NCBI GenBank assembly: GCA_016839055.1 | Contig: JAEKNX010000003.1 | Location: 372,001-436,000, forward strand | DNA length: 64,000 bases | Source: Spirochaetales bacterium | Lineage (GTDB): Bacteria; Spirochaetota; Spirochaetia; UBA9216 | Direction of reading: 5' to 3' | Part shown: in pieces, positions 8,430 through 17,658 of the stretch | How the letters are laid out: every line of letters begins with the position of its first letter | Numbering within the stretch: position 1 is the first letter of the stretch | Notes under the pieces: model-generated | Told to the model about the DNA's origin: nothing | Database searches by the model: none | What the model saw: only the letters and a program-made list of their open reading frames with translations | Program-made: the position numbers and the translations under genes

Positions 8430-8516
8430 TTATAATAATCTATTTTTAGATACTTTCTTATTACAATGAACTTGATTACATAAAAGCATTTTACACTCTG
8501 CGGCTGAAAACACCAT
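8430..8516 (-). other. Possible 28-codon leader ORF, copy B
   Basis: Counterpart of the 17-codon frame at 141-194; begins MVFSAAECKMLL and has three cysteines. No clear ribosome binding site. Listed because start, first three residues and ECK are shared between copies; could be chance. Confidence 0.2.
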
Positions 8517-8557
8517 ATAACTTTAGTATTAATATGAACTCAGAGCTGGTTAAAATA

Positions 8558-8622
8558 CCTTTTCCTGTCCTTTTCCTGTCCTTTTCCTGTCCTTTTCCTG
8601 TCCTTTTCCTGTCCTTTTCCTT
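8558..8622. repeat. Tandem 11-bp repeat (CCTTTTCCTGT), five copies plus a partial sixth
   Basis: Five exact head-to-tail units of CCTTTTCCTGT are followed by a degenerate sixth. The unit length is not a multiple of three, so slippage would shift any frame running through it. The 69-codon open frame across it is of low complexity and unsupported. The array lies about 20 bases outside the edge of the inverted duplication and 175 bases upstream of the methyltransferase-like gene; the rest of 8537-8791 shows nothing recognisable. Confidence 0.9.
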
Positions 8623-8797
8623 AGGGAAGTTCTTTTCGTCCTTCACGGAGGTTGGGAAAATAACGAGATTAAAAATCGCAAAGCTCCTGTCGCCATTGAA
8701 CGGTTTGAGAACGTTGTGGCGGATCAGTAATGAGTTCTTTTAGCTTTTCTATAGGGGCCTTGTTTTTAATATATACAATTTATGTTAATATTTGGAC

Positions 8798-9334
8798 ATG
8801 CTGCTTATTTCACTGATCATCATTGCCTGTATTATACTGCTAATGGTTATTGTCATCATTTCAACCAGTCTTAATACGGGAATTGTTCCTATGCCTTCCC
8901 TGCCTGCTGAACGCCGGCTTGTTTCAGAAATTCTTCAAAACTACCCGAACATTCAAAGAATTACCGATCTTGGCTCCGGCTGGGGAGGACTTGCCCGCCA
9001 CCTTACCCGGAGGCTGAAGGATCGTCATATATTTGCGGCGGAGAAGTCATTTGTTCCCCATATTTTTTCCCGGATGATTTCAAATGCCGTCGGCATGCAA
9101 GGGCTTAGACATGAACTCGCAGATCTTTATAAAATAACTCTTCAAAATAATCAGGCATATATAACCTATCTATCCGGTCCTGCCATGAAAAAACTCCGGG
9201 CAAGCTTTGAGCGTGATCAGCCGACTGGAGGTCTTCTGATCTCCATCGCCTTTGCTATGCCGGGATGGACACCTTCAAGGGTTGAAAACGCTGAAGGATT
9301 CCTTCGAACCAGGATGTATATCTATGAATTATAA
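8798..9334 (+). CDS. Small membrane-anchored SAM methyltransferase-like protein
   Basis: About 178 residues. The first 25 residues form one hydrophobic helix (LLISLIIIACIILLMVIVII), followed by a class I methyltransferase beginning: RITDLGSGWGGLARHLTRRL matches the SAM-binding glycine loop, and the next strand IFAAEKSF has the acidic residue expected at its end. The chain ends after about five strands, shorter than most class I enzymes, and no catalytic motif is clear. Similar short single-helix proteins are often annotated only as class I SAM-dependent methyltransferase. The start may be TTG at 8792 or ATG at 8798; neither has a strong ribosome site. Substrate unknown. Confidence 0.65.
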   Translation: MLLISLIIIACIILLMVIVIISTSLNTGIVPMPSLPAERRLVSEILQNYPNIQRITDLGSGWGGLARHLTRRLKDRHIFAAEKSFVPHIFSRMISNAVGMQGLRHELADLYKITLQNNQAYITYLSGPAMKKLRASFERDQPTGGLLISIAFAMPGWTPSRVENAEGFLRTRMYIYEL

Positions 9335-9371
9335 TTACCGATAGTAAAGAAATAGCCGCCGTTTTTTCAAT

Positions 9372-9998
9372 TTATTTAACACGCCAGGAATACAGACGGT
9401 TTCTCATTCCGCTTTCCATCATCCAGATTTCATCCTCTTCATTTACAATCAGAATTATGTTCTGAACAAAGAGTTTGAAAAACAAAAACCGTATTTTCTT
9501 ATATTCTTTTTGAATATCTTCCAACTTTATTTCATCGGCAAATTCCGGATCGAATGATAAATTATTTACAATTCTATTTTCACCGCATGGGAATATAAAC
9601 TTCGCAACCGCAGTAGTTTCATCAACCAGATAGTTTTCACCATTTTCGATGTAACGATACGCGTCATGTAATGAACATAAATCCTTGGCTCTGTATCTGC
9701 CGTTAACATGACTAATGGAATACCCTCCAATTTTGGCGGATACCCAGTCGCATATATTCTCGAGATATGCTTCAAGACTTTCTGATTCATCTTTAATAAA
9801 ATATTGTCTTAATATTTCGACATCAATTGATTTCAATCGTTTCATTACAGAGTCTTTGTAAAAGAGTGCATCCAGTGCGTTCTTCAATTTAGCTTCGTTC
9901 GTTAAAGGCATGAAAAATTCAAAAATTATCAGATTATCATGACAAAAAATAGAATAGTCTGTTGCAACATGTTTATTACTTTTATCCCGTGAATTCAT
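9372..9998 (-). CDS. Hypothetical protein, 208 residues
   Basis: I do not recognise this protein. It is soluble, rich in aromatic and charged residues, and without signal peptide. Visible features are a helical middle (FIKDESESLEAYLENICDW), a strand-rich segment NGENYLVDETTAVAKFIFPCG, and a C-terminal LFVQNIILIVNEEDEIWMME. The ATG at 9998 is preferred because AAGAAGG lies at proper distance; a GTG two codons upstream is too close to that site. It converges on the methyltransferase-like gene and stands alone. Its AT-richness is slightly above that of the housekeeping genes in the window. Confidence 0.7.
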   Translation of the reverse strand: MNSRDKSNKHVATDYSIFCHDNLIIFEFFMPLTNEAKLKNALDALFYKDSVMKRLKSIDVEILRQYFIKDESESLEAYLENICDWVSAKIGGYSISHVNGRYRAKDLCSLHDAYRYIENGENYLVDETTAVAKFIFPCGENRIVNNLSFDPEFADEIKLEDIQKEYKKIRFLFFKLFVQNIILIVNEEDEIWMMESGMRNRLYSWRVK

Positions 9999-10147
9999 AG
10001 GCACCTTCTTTTCAAAATCTCAAATAGTTCACTCCGATTATAGCAAATTTTCCAAAATCAATCACATATCAGAGAACCTTCAAAATAAATGTTACCTTTG
10101 GGGTTATCAGGCGTAGTAATCTATATAACCTATTAACGAGGACGCTT

Positions 10148-11620
10148 ATGAAAACGGATTATCGCAAATTACAATTGATTTTCTTTCTGCTTATTGCCCT
10201 GACAACCTATTTGAATGCCGAAGGACAGCTTGAGGTGAAAGAGGTACCCAAAACGACTGCGGCAGAAGCAAACTACAGCCTGAGTCCTGCGGCCTATGAT
10301 GAATACCGCGAGGCCATCAGCAATACCGCCGACATGGTTTACGAAGAACATGCGATTGAGCTTGCGGCAAGATTCGGGCTGGATATAGTTAATGTCACCT
10401 GGGAGGACACTGGGCGATTTCACAATTCCGCGGTCGGTCCCAATATCAGTGATATGACAATTCAGGTTGGGCTGCAGGACAGGAGAGACCCCGATTATTT
10501 TGAAGTAACTGCTATGCCTGTTATCCGCTACCCCAATTATGATGATCTCTCAACAGATCTGGACCCCCGGGATTTCACCCTGCTGACAGGCAATCAAAAA
10601 GGTGAGCCTCTTAAACGGATTTCACTCTATGATTTTCTCGAATCACCCAGAGATTATCTTTCTGACCCAGGCAGCTGGAAAGGTTCGGGCCAAAGCCTTT
10701 TGGCTCCAAGAGATTCGAAGGTTCTCGTCAGCGCTCAGGCATGTTTTCTTCCGATTCCAGCAGGCGGGAAAGCCGTTTTTAACCCGGTACTGTTTAACTA
10801 TCAGTCCTACGAAGAAAACCCGGCGGTTCTCACGGTTCTTGCAACCAGAGAGGGAACCAGTGTCACTATAATTGATAATACGCGCGATGCTTTTGAAGGC
10901 GGCTACTACTGGGGACAGAGACTTTTCCATAACCGTGATGGAGAGAAGGCCAGTCTGACTGGTCAGAGAGAGAGTGAATTCCTTGCAGAAACTGCAGGAG
11001 AGCCTTCGGGATATACAGACATCACGAAGGCTCCGACAGTGAATAAGGAAACCGGACTCAATATGGTCCTCATGATTCAGATCCCTCTAAAACAGAAACC
11101 GCAGAGAATGAGATCTTTAGGCAGCGGCATGGAAGATGAATACTCGATGCAGTCAAAATGCATGGCGGCACCAATGATGGAGTCTGATGTTGAAAATGCC
11201 GTAATAGGCAGCGGCCCCGCGGAAGGCCCTTTTATAGAAATTGACGGACTGAAAATCAAAAGAGATCCCGATTTCCCCGTCCGGGTTACCGTTCAGTTCT
11301 ACAAGGCCACATCCAACGGAATAGTCAGTGAAAAAGACTTAGATGAAATTGCCCATCAAATCCGAAAAGTATATGCACAGGGAGATTATGTCTCAAGCCT
11401 GGTGACAGGGGGCGGTGCCGGTAGAATTACCGAATATGAGGGAGTCAAGGTTCAGCCGAAAAACTGGTGGAACAACTTCTGGGGGCGCTTTGAAGATGAA
11501 ATCGGAATAGATCGCGAGGTGGCAACACTCAGATTGAGAGAGATAGTCGGAAAGGATTATCAGCAGCAGCAGGTTTCTGAACTTTATCTCAGGGATCTGC
11601 TCCATCAGTCTGATTTTTAA
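10148..11620 (+). CDS. Exported protein of unknown function, 490 residues
   Basis: The protein starts with a signal peptide (lysine-arginine N-region, hydrophobic LIFFLLIALTTYL, then small residues and NAEG), so it is exported. The mature part is hydrophilic without further membrane helices. A segment of mixed charge (TWEDTGRFHNSAVGP, MTIQVGL, RYPNYDDL) and repeated aromatic-glycine turns suggest a beta-rich fold, and the C-terminal 100 residues are helical. I see no catalytic motif or known domain. The start follows GAGGACG. A strong perfect hairpin at 11630-11666 follows the stop. It has no co-directional neighbour close by and looks monocistronic. Confidence 0.75.
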   Translation: MKTDYRKLQLIFFLLIALTTYLNAEGQLEVKEVPKTTAAEANYSLSPAAYDEYREAISNTADMVYEEHAIELAARFGLDIVNVTWEDTGRFHNSAVGPNISDMTIQVGLQDRRDPDYFEVTAMPVIRYPNYDDLSTDLDPRDFTLLTGNQKGEPLKRISLYDFLESPRDYLSDPGSWKGSGQSLLAPRDSKVLVSAQACFLPIPAGGKAVFNPVLFNYQSYEENPAVLTVLATREGTSVTIIDNTRDAFEGGYYWGQRLFHNRDGEKASLTGQRESEFLAETAGEPSGYTDITKAPTVNKETGLNMVLMIQIPLKQKPQRMRSLGSGMEDEYSMQSKCMAAPMMESDVENAVIGSGPAEGPFIEIDGLKIKRDPDFPVRVTVQFYKATSNGIVSEKDLDEIAHQIRKVYAQGDYVSSLVTGGGAGRITEYEGVKVQPKNWWNNFWGRFEDEIGIDREVATLRLREIVGKDYQQQQVSELYLRDLLHQSDF

Positions 11621-11629
11621 AAGCCCGCT

Positions 11630-11670
11630 GGGAAAAAATACCTAGCGGAAATAGGTATTTTTTCCCATTT
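11630..11670. terminator. Perfect 14-bp hairpin, likely bidirectional terminator
   Basis: GGGAAAAAATACCT (11630-11643) pairs perfectly with AGGTATTTTTTCCC (11653-11666) around a 9-base loop. It lies 10 bases after the stop of the exported-protein gene. The A/T-rich stem gives T-runs in both directions. Confidence 0.75.
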
Positions 11671-11832
11671 ATCCTCACCATAGACAGGGTATTAGGCGGC
11701 TATTCATGCAAAGAGGATTAACCCAGAACCGCAGAAAAAATGGTGGAGAATAAGTATTTCCACCTATGGAATGCAAAAAAAACTCCATTATCCGCAAAGG
11801 CAGATAATGAAGTCCATGAGGAAGAAAAAGTT

Positions 11833-12252
11833 CTATACTTCGCCGTGGTTGGGATCTATCTTGAATGTTAACTTTTTATAGGTGAATGTTTTACCATCCC
11901 ATTTGAAGTCTGTTGCAACACCATCAACCAATACAACTGAATTTTTAATTTCATACTTACCGATGAGCGGCATTTTTCCTGCATATTTAATTCCAGTTTC
12001 CAGGAAATCTTTATTAGATACAGTTACTACCATGCCGTTATCATTACCAGCCGGAACGTAAGCTCCGTTAGGAATAACAGTAGGGCTTGCTGTTACCACA
12101 GCAGCAGCAGATGCTGCTACTGGTGCTGCTGCTGCTGGTGCTGCTGCACCACCGCTCAGACTTGCAAGCATGTCCGTTATAGTTGAACAGGATGTGATTA
12201 CTGTTAAAGAAAGTAACAAGAGAAGCATAGATAACAATTTTTTTGAGCGCAT
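11833..12252 (-). CDS. Small alanine-rich lipoprotein
   Basis: From the ATG at 12252 (GGAGACAAA in front) this is 139 residues with a lipoprotein signal: KK, hydrophobic LLSMLLLLLSLTVI, then TSCS with the lipobox cysteine at residue 21. A low-complexity alanine/proline/valine stretch (residues about 32-55) acts as a spacer, followed by a small folded domain with NDNGMVVTVSNKDFLETGIKYAGKM-type strands and a C-terminal WDGKTFTYKKLTFKI. The frame extends upstream of the signal, but that part looks like leader. A promoter-like pair lies about 110 bases upstream. I do not know the family; the small C-terminal domain could bind a surface ligand. Confidence 0.75.
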   Translation of the reverse strand: MRSKKLLSMLLLLLSLTVITSCSTITDMLASLSGGAAAPAAAAPVAASAAAVVTASPTVIPNGAYVPAGNDNGMVVTVSNKDFLETGIKYAGKMPLIGKYEIKNSVVLVDGVATDFKWDGKTFTYKKLTFKIDPNHGEV

Positions 12253-12368
12253 TTTGTCTCCGAATAGTGAGTGATTTTTTGAAAGAGTTATTTTAGAGAG
12301 TCGGATGATCAGGAACAGCTGTAAGTTGCAATTGCTGAAGCAATAAATACTCCACAAGGAGAACGACT

Positions 12369-12398
12369 ATTATAAAATCTCATTTTCATACCCGGCAA
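12369..12398 (-). promoter_or_regulatory. Candidate sigma70 promoter for the lipoprotein
   Basis: On the minus strand TTGCCG (12393-12398) and TATAAT (12369-12374) are separated by 18 bases. Transcription would begin near 12362 and leave a leader of about 110 bases. The rest of the 345-base divergent gap (12253-12597) shows nothing further that I can name. Confidence 0.4.
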
Positions 12399-12597
12399 CG
12401 CCGATTGAGCTGAGTATGGTTCGGTTTATATCCTAAGTCAATACCTACTTCAGTATTTTACATTCACTACATTTATCATGTTTTCTTTACTCGGATTTCT
12501 TCATTTCAATGCTGAAATTTATCTAAAGAAGTCCCTATTTAAACGCATCAAAATTTCTTTAGTTGTAAAGAGTCTCTTCTTCCTTTAGGATATAGCA

Positions 12598-14883
12598 ATG
12601 AAACGAACAATTCTTTTTTTAATTATAAGCCTCTTTATTATTAATCCGTTATTCGCCGATATTGTATCAACTCCCTTGGGCAATCAGCTGCGCTCAATCT
12701 TTCCCGAGCTCAAGGACGGCTACATTGATTTGAATAAAAACGGCTCACTGGACAGGCTGGATGATATGGATGAGAGAATATCCGATTATCTTGTTCAGGA
12801 TGATCAGCTCCAGGTGCAGGAAACTCTTGAGTTTATAAGGAATAACTACAGGTACTTCCCGGTAAGAACTCTGGAATCTGTCAGAGACACTCTTGACAGC
12901 CCTGAGGGTACAATTAATGAGCTGATCGGACTTAATTACAGCACGGCAATCAATCAATTAATTGAAAAACGAATTGCAATGGGCGACTACGGTTTGTATC
13001 TTCCCCCATCCGCCAGAAAGAAGGCGATGGATGAAATGTCTTCATATTTATCTTCTATGGATAAGGCCTACAAAAGAGAGGGAAGCGGAGCAGAAAATGA
13101 GTTCAGAGCCGCCAAAAAATCTCTTTATGAAATGCTGGAAAAAGGGTATCCCATCCCCCAGCCGTTGTCGACAAAAGAAAAAGAAATCCTTGAATCGACA
13201 TTAATAAATTCGCTAATGAGAGAACAGGGTGATCAGAGCGCTGTCAATACAGCCCTATATTCTCTCGGAATAATGCGTTCGAGCAGGGCAATTACCTATA
13301 TATTACCGCTTGTAACCAATGAAGAGTACGCGGTTGAAAGTATCAGAAGTCTGGGCTCCATCGGAAATCTGGAAGCACTCGATCTTCTTCTTCTGAAACT
13401 GGATGAAAATCCCAAAGAACAATTGAAAATAGAGATTATCAGAGCTTTGGGCTCAATGGGGTCAAAAGAGAGCCTGCAACCTCTATTTAATATCCTTAAA
13501 GAAGCCGAACTATCTCCTGTCATTTTGAAATCTGTTCTCGAATCGCTGGGCAAAATTGCCGGCAGCGGAACAAATGACCGGAGAATAGCAGCTACATTAT
13601 CAGAGTATTTAAACTCCGCTGATCCAAGTCTGCGAATAATTGCAGTAAACGGACTGTCATCTTTCAATGACCAGAACACTGTCGGCTTATTAGTCGGATT
13701 ATTAAAAAAAGAACGGTCTGAAGAAGTCCTTTTGACATTGGTTGAAAAAGCCAGATATATTGACAATCCGTCAATCATACCGTCCATTATCGTCCTGCTG
13801 CAGAGTCCGCAGACTTCTATTGAGCTTCAAACCGCCTGTCTCTCTACAATCGGCGCTCATCCGGAGGGAGCAAAAGGAATATACGGAGTCCTCGCTGCCC
13901 TGTCCTCGAACAATAAAGAAATTCGGGAAGCATCATATGAGGCGGCAAAAAACCTTTACAATACGGATAGCACAGCTCTTATTGGAGGGCTGTCAAGGCT
14001 TACCAACACTAATACAGAACTTCTGTTTCAGCGTCAGGCTGCGAGATTATTCGCCGACCTTCCAGATGAGGCCTCTATCAACAGTCTTCTAAATATGCTC
14101 AGCTCAACTGATCCCGAAGTAAAACGCTATGCAACTCTGGCCCTCTACAGAATAAAACCGCCTGAAAACGTTAGAATTACAACGGCCCTGAATAAAATGG
14201 TATCCAATGAAACAGAACCGCTTGATGTCAGAATCAATGCGGTGCGGGCCCTGGGCGCCGCCGGTTATGATCATCCCGCTGTTAACGTGGAACTAACCTT
14301 AACAACAGCAGCAGCTATGCGCGATGAAAAATATGCACAGCTGAGATTTTACGCCGTCAGAGCGTTAGGACAGATGAGCCGTTTAAGCGATGACTCAGTC
14401 AAAAAGATAATAAACATCGCCGCCCGAGAAAGAGACTCTGCTATAAGAGAAGAAGCCCTGCAGACAATCTTGAGAATTGGTATTGCCGATACGTCGAAGT
14501 TTTCTCAGATGGCCGGGTCTCTCGATAGTATGGACCTGAGAAAAAATTCCGCCCTCGGACTTTTAATCTGTGAAATTCTCGGCGAATTGGGCTCGACTGA
14601 TTTCATTTCCAAAGGGCTGGAGCTGAGCGATATACTAACGGATATAAGCAGCAAAAGAAGATTAGCCTATGCCTTTTACCTGAGCGGAACAGAAGAAGGT
14701 TACGAGTGTATGATAAGTCAGGGAAAAAACTCAGAGCTTACCAATTTCATTATATCACTTGCAGAAAGCACAAATAAAACAATCCTGAGTAGAGTTATTG
14801 AAAGCATGAAAAGAACCGAAACAAACGAAAAAGTCCTGGCACTGCTCGACATCCTTGAAACGGAAGTCCTGTACAGGATGTAA
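12598..14883 (+). CDS. Exported HEAT-repeat protein, 761 residues
   Basis: A signal peptide (KRTILFLIISLFIINPLFA, cleavage after residue 20) leads into a helical protein. From about residue 215 onward it consists of consecutive two-helix HEAT/PBS-type repeats of about 30-37 residues: typical units are YAVESIRSLGSIGNLEALDLLL, LKIEIIRALGSMGSKESL and LRFYAVRALGQMSRL, with the recurring ALG/SLG turn. Such scaffolds mediate protein-protein contacts; here it would work in the periplasm or at the cell surface. The N-terminal 200 residues are a helical region of unknown type. AGGA stands ahead of the ATG. The gene is monocistronic and converges on the next minus-strand run. Confidence 0.85.
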   Translation: MKRTILFLIISLFIINPLFADIVSTPLGNQLRSIFPELKDGYIDLNKNGSLDRLDDMDERISDYLVQDDQLQVQETLEFIRNNYRYFPVRTLESVRDTLDSPEGTINELIGLNYSTAINQLIEKRIAMGDYGLYLPPSARKKAMDEMSSYLSSMDKAYKREGSGAENEFRAAKKSLYEMLEKGYPIPQPLSTKEKEILESTLINSLMREQGDQSAVNTALYSLGIMRSSRAITYILPLVTNEEYAVESIRSLGSIGNLEALDLLLLKLDENPKEQLKIEIIRALGSMGSKESLQPLFNILKEAELSPVILKSVLESLGKIAGSGTNDRRIAATLSEYLNSADPSLRIIAVNGLSSFNDQNTVGLLVGLLKKERSEEVLLTLVEKARYIDNPSIIPSIIVLLQSPQTSIELQTACLSTIGAHPEGAKGIYGVLAALSSNNKEIREASYEAAKNLYNTDSTALIGGLSRLTNTNTELLFQRQAARLFADLPDEASINSLLNMLSSTDPEVKRYATLALYRIKPPENVRITTALNKMVSNETEPLDVRINAVRALGAAGYDHPAVNVELTLTTAAAMRDEKYAQLRFYAVRALGQMSRLSDDSVKKIINIAARERDSAIREEALQTILRIGIADTSKFSQMAGSLDSMDLRKNSALGLLICEILGELGSTDFISKGLELSDILTDISSKRRLAYAFYLSGTEEGYECMISQGKNSELTNFIISLAESTNKTILSRVIESMKRTETNEKVLALLDILETEVLYRM

Positions 14884-14894
14884 ACTGAAATTGA

Positions 14895-15263
14895 TTATAT
14901 CTCGTCTACAACCCGTATATTTCTGACAGTCACAAGCATGTCGAGATTATAACAACGTTTATAAACCTCTTTCCCGTCGTGGTACTCCTGTACAACCATG
15001 AAATCACTACAGGCGGGTAACTGCAGGATGTCCCGGTTCAGTCTGGCCTGAAGTTTCTTCTTTTTAATCACCTTTTCCAGTGGATATTTCTTTCCGGTAG
15101 AATAATCAAGGTAGGCCTCATTACTAGTTCTACTGCCGAAGGAGAGAATCTTCCACATGACGGCAACAGGGTTTCCAGCACTATCAAAGGCTTCATGTTG
15201 ATACTGATCAACTGCCAGCATCATGCCGGGTACAATTTCCAGATCTTTCCAGTAGAGGCTCAT
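14895..15263 (-). CDS. Hypothetical protein, 122 residues
   Basis: A small soluble protein of predicted strands with no signal peptide: WKDLEIVPGMMLAVDQYQ, then VAVMWKILSFGSR, a lysine cluster (EKVIKKKKLQ) and a strand pair at the end (MLVTVRNIRVVDEI). Family not recognised. The gene lies 36 bases downstream of the metallophosphoesterase and on the same strand, so it may be the third gene of a permease-phosphoesterase-hypothetical transcript. The initiator ATG lacks a strong Shine-Dalgarno site. Confidence 0.65.
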   Translation of the reverse strand: MSLYWKDLEIVPGMMLAVDQYQHEAFDSAGNPVAVMWKILSFGSRTSNEAYLDYSTGKKYPLEKVIKKKKLQARLNRDILQLPACSDFMVVQEYHDGKEVYKRCYNLDMLVTVRNIRVVDEI

Positions 15264-15299
15264 ACGTTTATTATATCGGAATTCTCTTGTTTTTTCACA

Positions 15300-16304
15300 T
15301 CAGGATCTGACGAACTTTGAAACAACCCTGTCCAACGGCAGAGACCTTACATGAAAATCCCCGTTTTTCCTAATTGTAAGTACCGTGCCGCCTCTCTGGG
15401 TATATCTCTTTTTTATGTTTTTATAGGCATGGAAATCCAGCGACATTCCATAAACAAGCATAATGTCCCTGTAGGTCAGAGCAATGGTATTAAGGTGATC
15501 ATGACCGCAGTACATAGCCTTGATAATGCCGTTATCATGGGCTCGGTCAAAAAAGTTGCATTCAAATTTCGAGACGCCAAAATAATCATTAATTTCGGCA
15601 ACACTTCCGAAATTATAAGAAATACATTTATCTCCGAGCTTCATCTTTTCATAGGCCGTCTTGTATTCCATAAGTGGCATATGAAAAAAAGCATGAGCCT
15701 TAAGCTCACTGTTTTCCGTTTTCAGATCGCTCAGGACATTCATACTCCACTCAATCTGATCCTCATGAATGCAGTCAAAACCGCTAAAAAACCACCCGTC
15801 GCCATACATATTGGAATCTAATAATAAAAGAGAGGATATCAGCCCGTCGCCTTCGTCCCTTAGATTAATAATAAAATTACCGACCCCGAACAGGGCCTCT
15901 TCACCCTCTGAAAAGATGCTGTAAGCTCCTGATTTAATAATTGCGGCAAGTTCCTGCCGGCCGGCTTTAGAACCAAACTCAACATCATGATTTCCAAAAA
16001 CCATAGAATAGGGAATCTCAAAGCTGTCCAGAAATGCAACCAGCTTTTTCATCTGCTTTTCATTATTCAGAGTCCCGGCCTTGGGAAGAAAGGGATAGAT
16101 CATGTCCCCCGTTAAAACAATCAAATCCGGTGCTGATCTTTCTACCAGAATTCTTACCGAATCCAGCACCTTTCTATCCGGCTTTACAGAGAGAGGGCCG
16201 AACCCCAGATGCAGATCTGTCAGCTGCAGTATTTTAAAGTCATCCTTCCCGGAAAAAAGAAGGCTGAAATGTCCACCTTTGTCTGTTTTAATATGGCTGT
16301 ACAT
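15300..16304 (-). CDS. Calcineurin-like metallophosphoesterase
   Basis: The 334-residue protein shows all blocks of the two-metal phosphoesterase fold: DLHLG near residue 30 (DxH), VLTGDMIYP near 60 (GD), FGNHDVEFG near 105 (GNHD), AHAFFHMPL near 208 (the H of the fourth block) and CGHDHLN near 270 (GHxH). The enzyme would cleave a phosphomonoester or diester; the layout resembles the purple-acid-phosphatase-like/Icc-like group found in bacteria and yeast Dcr2/Siw14-type proteins. There is no signal peptide, so it is cytoplasmic. The ATG at 16304 has AAGGAGAG eight bases upstream. It lies 14 bases after the permease gene. Confidence 0.88.
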   Translation of the reverse strand: MYSHIKTDKGGHFSLLFSGKDDFKILQLTDLHLGFGPLSVKPDRKVLDSVRILVERSAPDLIVLTGDMIYPFLPKAGTLNNEKQMKKLVAFLDSFEIPYSMVFGNHDVEFGSKAGRQELAAIIKSGAYSIFSEGEEALFGVGNFIINLRDEGDGLISSLLLLDSNMYGDGWFFSGFDCIHEDQIEWSMNVLSDLKTENSELKAHAFFHMPLMEYKTAYEKMKLGDKCISYNFGSVAEINDYFGVSKFECNFFDRAHDNGIIKAMYCGHDHLNTIALTYRDIMLVYGMSLDFHAYKNIKKRYTQRGGTVLTIRKNGDFHVRSLPLDRVVSKFVRS

Positions 16305-16318
16305 CTGCAATTCTCTCC

Positions 16319-17479
16319 TTATTTTAACGGTATCAAAGCACCAACTGAACAGATAGCCGTTGAGACAATCATCAGGATCTGAAAGGGGACCGTCCCCAGG
16401 ACGCCGCAGATGGGACTAGATCCGGCGTTTCTTCGGGATCGGTTATAGGTAAATATCAGCATCACGGCAACAAGTACAACTACGCCGCTCATTATTCGCG
16501 TAAGAATGATAAAACTGCTGATGCCGAAAATTGAAAACAGGATACACGGCAGGGTCGCGAGGATCCAGCAGAGCCTGTTGTTAATTCCGGTCTGTTCGTG
16601 GACAACATCCCGCAGGCTCAGAGTGTTTGACCAGAAAGTAGACAATAATGCCAGAAGTGAAAATACACCCGCAAGCAGAACCGCCCAGGGCCCTATACTA
16701 TGACCGAGCTGCAGATAAGCCATCTCTTTTCCAAGGGTTCCTTTTATTCCTATAAGGACGGTCATTGTCACGATTAATGCAAAAAGGGATGATATAGCAA
16801 ATCCGACAAAGATTGAGAATCTTATTTTTTTTGCATCTCCGCCCAGCCCCTTTACCGACTGGATTACCGCCTGATTAGCAGAGGTTGCAAATACGACCAT
16901 ACTGTAGAGGGCAAGCACGTTGTTTACGTGGATTGGCCTTGCTGTAATTGAATTAAGAGGATTGATAAGCGTGCCTATAGTCATAAAAACAACAATAACA
17001 ATCAGCAGTAATACGGTGTACTTCTGCGCAATGCCTACGGCCTTCATTCCGAGAAAGGCTACTATTCCAGCTGCAAGATAGTAGAGTATCTGCGCCGCGG
17101 AAAAGGGAAGATGAAACAGGCTTTGAATAATCTGAGCTCCGCCGTTGATGTTCCCGCTCACCCCGATCATAATAGCCAGACCGTAAACAATAAACATTCC
17201 CCAGCTGAATACCTTTTTCAATCTGCCGGTAAAAAGTTCACCCTCAAAACTTTTAACAAGCTGAACTCCCCCGTTGTTGTAGGACAACTCTGCAATCAGC
17301 AGGTGCAGGATAACGTTGATGATGTATGCAAGCGCCACTATCCATAGTACGTCTGCAAAATTATTCTTTGTTGCCAGATACGGTACGGCAATAATGCCTG
17401 TTCCGACGCTATGCCCGACTATCATGCTGATTGACTCAAATACTGTAAACTTGGCTTCGCTTTTAATCTCTTTAACCAT
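16319..17479 (-). CDS. Amino-acid permease, AAAP/HAAAP-like
   Basis: A 386-residue integral membrane protein with about 11 hydrophobic segments. The first membrane segment contains SMIVGHSVGTGIIAVPYLA, the broken-helix GxGxxxxP pattern used by LeuT-fold amino-acid transporters of the AAAP/HAAAP group. The following segments (IVALAYIINVILHLLIAELS, YYLAAGIVAFLGMKAVG, ALYSMVVFATSANQAV) fit the same fold. Probably a secondary amino-acid importer driven by H+ or Na+. I start at the ATG at 17479, since the 16 residues upstream precede the family start. It heads a short minus-strand run with the phosphoesterase. Confidence 0.75.
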   Translation of the reverse strand: MVKEIKSEAKFTVFESISMIVGHSVGTGIIAVPYLATKNNFADVLWIVALAYIINVILHLLIAELSYNNGGVQLVKSFEGELFTGRLKKVFSWGMFIVYGLAIMIGVSGNINGGAQIIQSLFHLPFSAAQILYYLAAGIVAFLGMKAVGIAQKYTVLLLIVIVVFMTIGTLINPLNSITARPIHVNNVLALYSMVVFATSANQAVIQSVKGLGGDAKKIRFSIFVGFAISSLFALIVTMTVLIGIKGTLGKEMAYLQLGHSIGPWAVLLAGVFSLLALLSTFWSNTLSLRDVVHEQTGINNRLCWILATLPCILFSIFGISSFIILTRIMSGVVVLVAVMLIFTYNRSRRNAGSSPICGVLGTVPFQILMIVSTAICSVGALIPLK

Positions 17480-17658
17480 CGTTGCCCCAAATCTCAAGAT
17501 AAATTTATTGATTATATAATAATACAAGATTTTGTATATCGAAGATTATTGCAGATCCGCCATGAGAACGGCCAATGCAGGGCGAAAATTCTCAAATCGG
17601 TTTATTTCATAATAAAAATGATAGAAATATGCAAAAAAGACAATATAATTTATAATAG

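Larger units (their letters stand above)
7754..8536 (-). repeat. Right copy of a ~780-bp inverted duplication
   Basis: Inverted homologue of 121-897. The outer 25 bases (8512-8536) are an exact reverse complement of 121-145. The two copies lie 6.9 kb apart in opposite orientation, so recombination between them would invert the 6.9 kb that contains arsC-like, hsp70-like and the lrp-panB operon. Confidence 0.85.

Noticed and set aside
8534-8743. A 69-codon open frame across the 11-bp tandem repeat
   Set aside because: Low-complexity sequence with phenylalanine/leucine/serine repeats from the array, no ribosome site and no recognisable end.
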